This document shows positions 61,993 through 64,000 of a stretch of 64,000 nt of DNA, piece after piece. The notes below the pieces were generated by a model. It saw nothing but the letters and a program-made list of their open reading frames with translations, searched no databases and had not been told where the DNA came from. The stretch covers positions 61,678 to 125,677 of the IMG/VR virus record IMGVR_UViG_3300046804_002503, one strand, 5' to 3'. Position numbers and translations under genes: made by a program. The stretch's first letter is position 1. Each line of letters starts with the position of its first letter. The stretch is from a virus.

Positions 61993-62931
61993 CTACCTTA
62001 AAGATTCAAAATCTTCTCCACCTTTATTTCCTTTTGGATTTAAAGCTTCTAATTCTTTTGCAAACAAAGTCATATAAACCTTTCTCTCTGCTACTGATAT
62101 AGAATCTAAATAAAAAGGTACTACCCCTTTAGAAGCTAGCATATAATATTCTTCTAATATTCCAGATATATCATCTGAAAAAAACAATCTTAAAATTCCT
62201 TGATAAGAAATACTATAAAGATCTATTCCATTAGAAAATTCTTGCAAATGTTTAACATTCCACACGTCTCCATTTTTTAATTTTAAAACTGCTTCTATAA
62301 TTAAACTTTGTATATTTTGTCTAATAGAGAATGGCAATTTGTTGTAAATTTGAGTCCTTTCTTCAAAATTTAAATTGATTAAATTTATACAGTTACTATC
62401 AAAGGTAATTTTTTTAATAAAATATGGTATGCTAGATATTACTTTATCTGCTAAAGATAGAGAATCTTGAGGTATTTTTTTTAAAAAAAATTCTTCTTCT
62501 TGTAAATTAGGCCAATCTATTTCTACATTAAAATTGTCAAAAGTTAAATTATTATTAGGCAAACATTCTTTAGCTAAACTATATAATCTTTGTATAAAAG
62601 AAGAAATTTTTAAATTAAATTTAACCGGCATATCCGATACATTTGCTTCTTTGACATAAAGTTCTAAATCTTCGCCTATAGTAACTTCTCTTAATTTTGC
62701 CAAAAATAAAATATAATCTATTATGTTTAATTTTAAAAAATCTTCTTTGTTTTTAATACTTTCTAAAACAATTTCTCGAAAGATCGTTGCATAATCAACC
62801 GCGGTTTCTTCGTTTAACGGTAAGATTAAATTAATTTTAGACAAAGCCAAAAATTGTCTATTGTTTAATTCTTTGTAAAAAATTTTAATCTCAGACAGTG
62901 GCATGTCCACTGTATGCAAATAATACTCCAT
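61993..62931 (-). CDS. T4 baseplate protein (gp26/gp51-type), copy 2
   Basis: A 312-residue helical protein with 'KELNNRQFLALSKINLIL' (about 20-37) and 'IIDYILFLAKLREVTIGEDLELYV' (about 69-92), the same two-part plan as the gene downstream (receptor-like entry, then 'L-x-x-L-R'). The rest is poorly conserved in appearance. A baseplate or hub-assembly role fits its place between tube and tape-measure genes. CAAATAAATA lies upstream, resembling a late box. Confidence 0.45.
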   Translation of the reverse strand: MEYYLHTVDMPLSEIKIFYKELNNRQFLALSKINLILPLNEETAVDYATIFREIVLESIKNKEDFLKLNIIDYILFLAKLREVTIGEDLELYVKEANVSDMPVKFNLKISSFIQRLYSLAKECLPNNNLTFDNFNVEIDWPNLQEEEFFLKKIPQDSLSLADKVISSIPYFIKKITFDSNCINLINLNFEERTQIYNKLPFSIRQNIQSLIIEAVLKLKNGDVWNVKHLQEFSNGIDLYSISYQGILRLFFSDDISGILEEYYMLASKGVVPFYLDSISVAERKVYMTLFAKELEALNPKGNKGGEDFESLR

Positions 62932-62960
62932 CTTTGTATTTATTTGCTGAAAAAGAAATT

Positions 62961-63662
62961 CTACGAGTTTACCATACCCTGAGTGTGTACTTCTAAAACA
63001 CTATATGTATTAAAGGCAAAAGTAGCACTTCGATTGGATAATCCGTCTTCTGTGTGAGCTATAGAATAACTTCCAGTGTCTGTAGGAACTACTCCGTGGA
63101 ATCTTACTATCTTCCGTATAAAAGGTGCAGAAGACATTCCACTTTTAGCATACTGAATTACGTCTACGTAATTACACTTTACAGATTTACGAGATAAGGG
63201 ACTTCTGGCTATTAGTCCATAATGAGAAGTAAGTACGATCCACGGTCTAATAACTAAATCTACGAAAGATGCATTGGTTTCTAAAAAATTACAAGTAAAA
63301 TTTAATCCTGGTTCTCTATTAGTAGCTACTATAGGAGCTATGTGAGCACCATATCTAATTCCTTGTCTAACTACTCCTGCCCTTTCTTGAGGCAAAGTAA
63401 TGCCTCTAGCAAAAACACATCCAACTCTTTTGTCTATATTATGAAATTTACGATCTAATAAAGAGTCTATAGTTTTTTGAGACAAAGACCATTCCGAAGC
63501 ATCTAAGGCAGAAATGTATTTTGCCGCACTGTTGCGTATAGCTGGTACACTATCAAAATTAAAATAAATTAAAAATTGATTAGCAAGTGCTATAGACGTG
63601 GGCCACCTGCTTAGAATGTCTAGATAGTATTGTATAGGACCATTAACCAGTGCCATATACAA
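62961..63662 (-). CDS. Tail-tube-like protein (gp54-like initiator)
   Basis: A 233-residue beta-rich protein with 'PGLNFTCNFLETNASFVDLVIRPWIVLTSHYG' (about 118-150) and 'RKIVRFHGVVPTDTGSYSI' (about 186-204), as in tail-tube and tube-initiator proteins. Either ATG at 63660-63662 or the one two codons downstream (MALVNG) could start it. It sits beside the tail-tube gene at the right edge. T4 gp54 starts tube polymerisation at the gp48 cap. Confidence 0.55.
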   Translation of the reverse strand: MYMALVNGPIQYYLDILSRWPTSIALANQFLIYFNFDSVPAIRNSAAKYISALDASEWSLSQKTIDSLLDRKFHNIDKRVGCVFARGITLPQERAGVVRQGIRYGAHIAPIVATNREPGLNFTCNFLETNASFVDLVIRPWIVLTSHYGLIARSPLSRKSVKCNYVDVIQYAKSGMSSAPFIRKIVRFHGVVPTDTGSYSIAHTEDGLSNRSATFAFNTYSVLEVHTQGMVNS

Positions 63663-63683
63663 TACTTAGCTAAGGGGCAGAAA

Positions 63684-64000
63684 TTACTGCCAAAATTGAT
63701 AAGCCAATGTAGCCGATTGCTCCACAATAGCACCACCTTCTGTGGCATCTAAAGCATAATCGCCTATAGCACGGCAATAAGCGCCAATTAATTTATATGT
63801 TCTTATAGGTGATCCAGATTTATCCATCAAAGCTAAAGTAACTGTTCCTAAATTTTTGAGCTCGTATAAACCGGTGCTGGTTGCATCATCAAATAACACA
63901 CGATTCCAAGTTTCTAATTTTCTACGAATAGCCAAATCTTGAGGCATTCTAAAAGTAACATTCCAACTATCATTACCAGTATAGGTAGCTGTACCTGGAA
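63684..64000 (-). CDS. 19: Tail tube protein (gp19-like), partial
   Basis: The frame is open to the right edge: upstream of an internal ATG it continues with 'GTATYTGNDSWNVTFR', so the gene is cut by the window. The visible C-terminal part includes 'MPQDLAIRRKLETWNRVLFDD' and 'IRTYKLIGAYCRAIGDYALD', typical of the gp19/gp18 tube-fold element 'V-R-x-x-F-E-x-W'. The role is tail-tube subunit. Homology strength cannot be judged from the fragment. Confidence 0.6.
   Translation of the reverse strand, partial: PGTATYTGNDSWNVTFRMPQDLAIRRKLETWNRVLFDDATSTGLYELKNLGTVTLALMDKSGSPIRTYKLIGAYCRAIGDYALDATEGGAIVEQSATLAYQFWQ

Noticed and set aside
1-64000. tRNA, rRNA or CRISPR loci
   Set aside because: No cloverleaf-like clusters, rRNA-like blocks or regularly spaced repeats were seen by eye; a tRNAscan-SE run would settle tRNAs.

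Overview
This 64 kb window is AT-rich, densely packed tailed-phage DNA from the T4-like supergroup of contractile-tailed phages. It carries T4-type replication and recombination genes: DNA polymerase gp43, helicase gp41, primase gp61, UvsX, UvsY, UvsW, gp46/gp47, gp32 and a probable clamp gp45. It also carries the late sigma factor gp55, large terminase gp17 and a baseplate/tail-tube block. No rRNA, tRNA, CRISPR array or insertion sequence was found, and no gap above 300 bases lacks a gene. Head genes, portal, sheath and the main clamp-loader subunit are not present and probably lie outside the window.

Layout. Bases 1-17470 run mostly on the minus strand and form an accessory and nucleotide-metabolism region. 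It holds a GroES/gp31-like cochaperonin, a possible gp62 clamp-loader subunit, a DUF366 protein, GDP-mannose 3,5-epimerase, a class II glutamine amidotransferase beside QueC, primase and a nucleotide-kinase-like ATPase. Two Tat-exported DUF1501 (sulfatase-like) proteins, a sulfotransferase, two methyltransferase-like proteins and a GT9-like glycosyltransferase follow. Three single plus-strand genes are nested in this region. Bases 17494-46414 are one plus-strand replication/recombination/transcription block. It contains nine overlapping glycosyltransferase genes between gp47 and gp46, and 7-deazaguanine genes (queE, dpdA-like, queD, folE2) placed one at a time between replication genes. Bases 46403-64000 are a minus-strand tail region: tail-tube-like proteins, tape-measure-like protein, twin gp48-like proteins, gp53, TerL, hub, gp5-like protein and a beta-helical spike.

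How the genes work together. FolE2, QueD, QueE and QueC together would make preQ0 from GTP. DpdA would exchange guanine in DNA for the deazapurine, and the amidotransferase beside QueC could convert its nitrile to an amide or amidine. The phage therefore probably carries 7-deazaguanine-modified DNA that resists host nucleases. At least twelve glycosyltransferase-like proteins, an epimerase, a sulfotransferase and two exported sulfatase-like enzymes suggest extensive glycan remodelling.

Host. DUF1501 proteins with Tat signals are very abundant in Planctomycetota and Verrucomicrobiota, so a host there is my best inference, but it rests on two genes. The start codons examined have AT-rich upstream sequence without a clear Shine-Dalgarno motif. 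Late genes often carry a TAAATA box just upstream, as expected for gp55-driven transcription, while several replication and modification genes have sigma70-like promoters.
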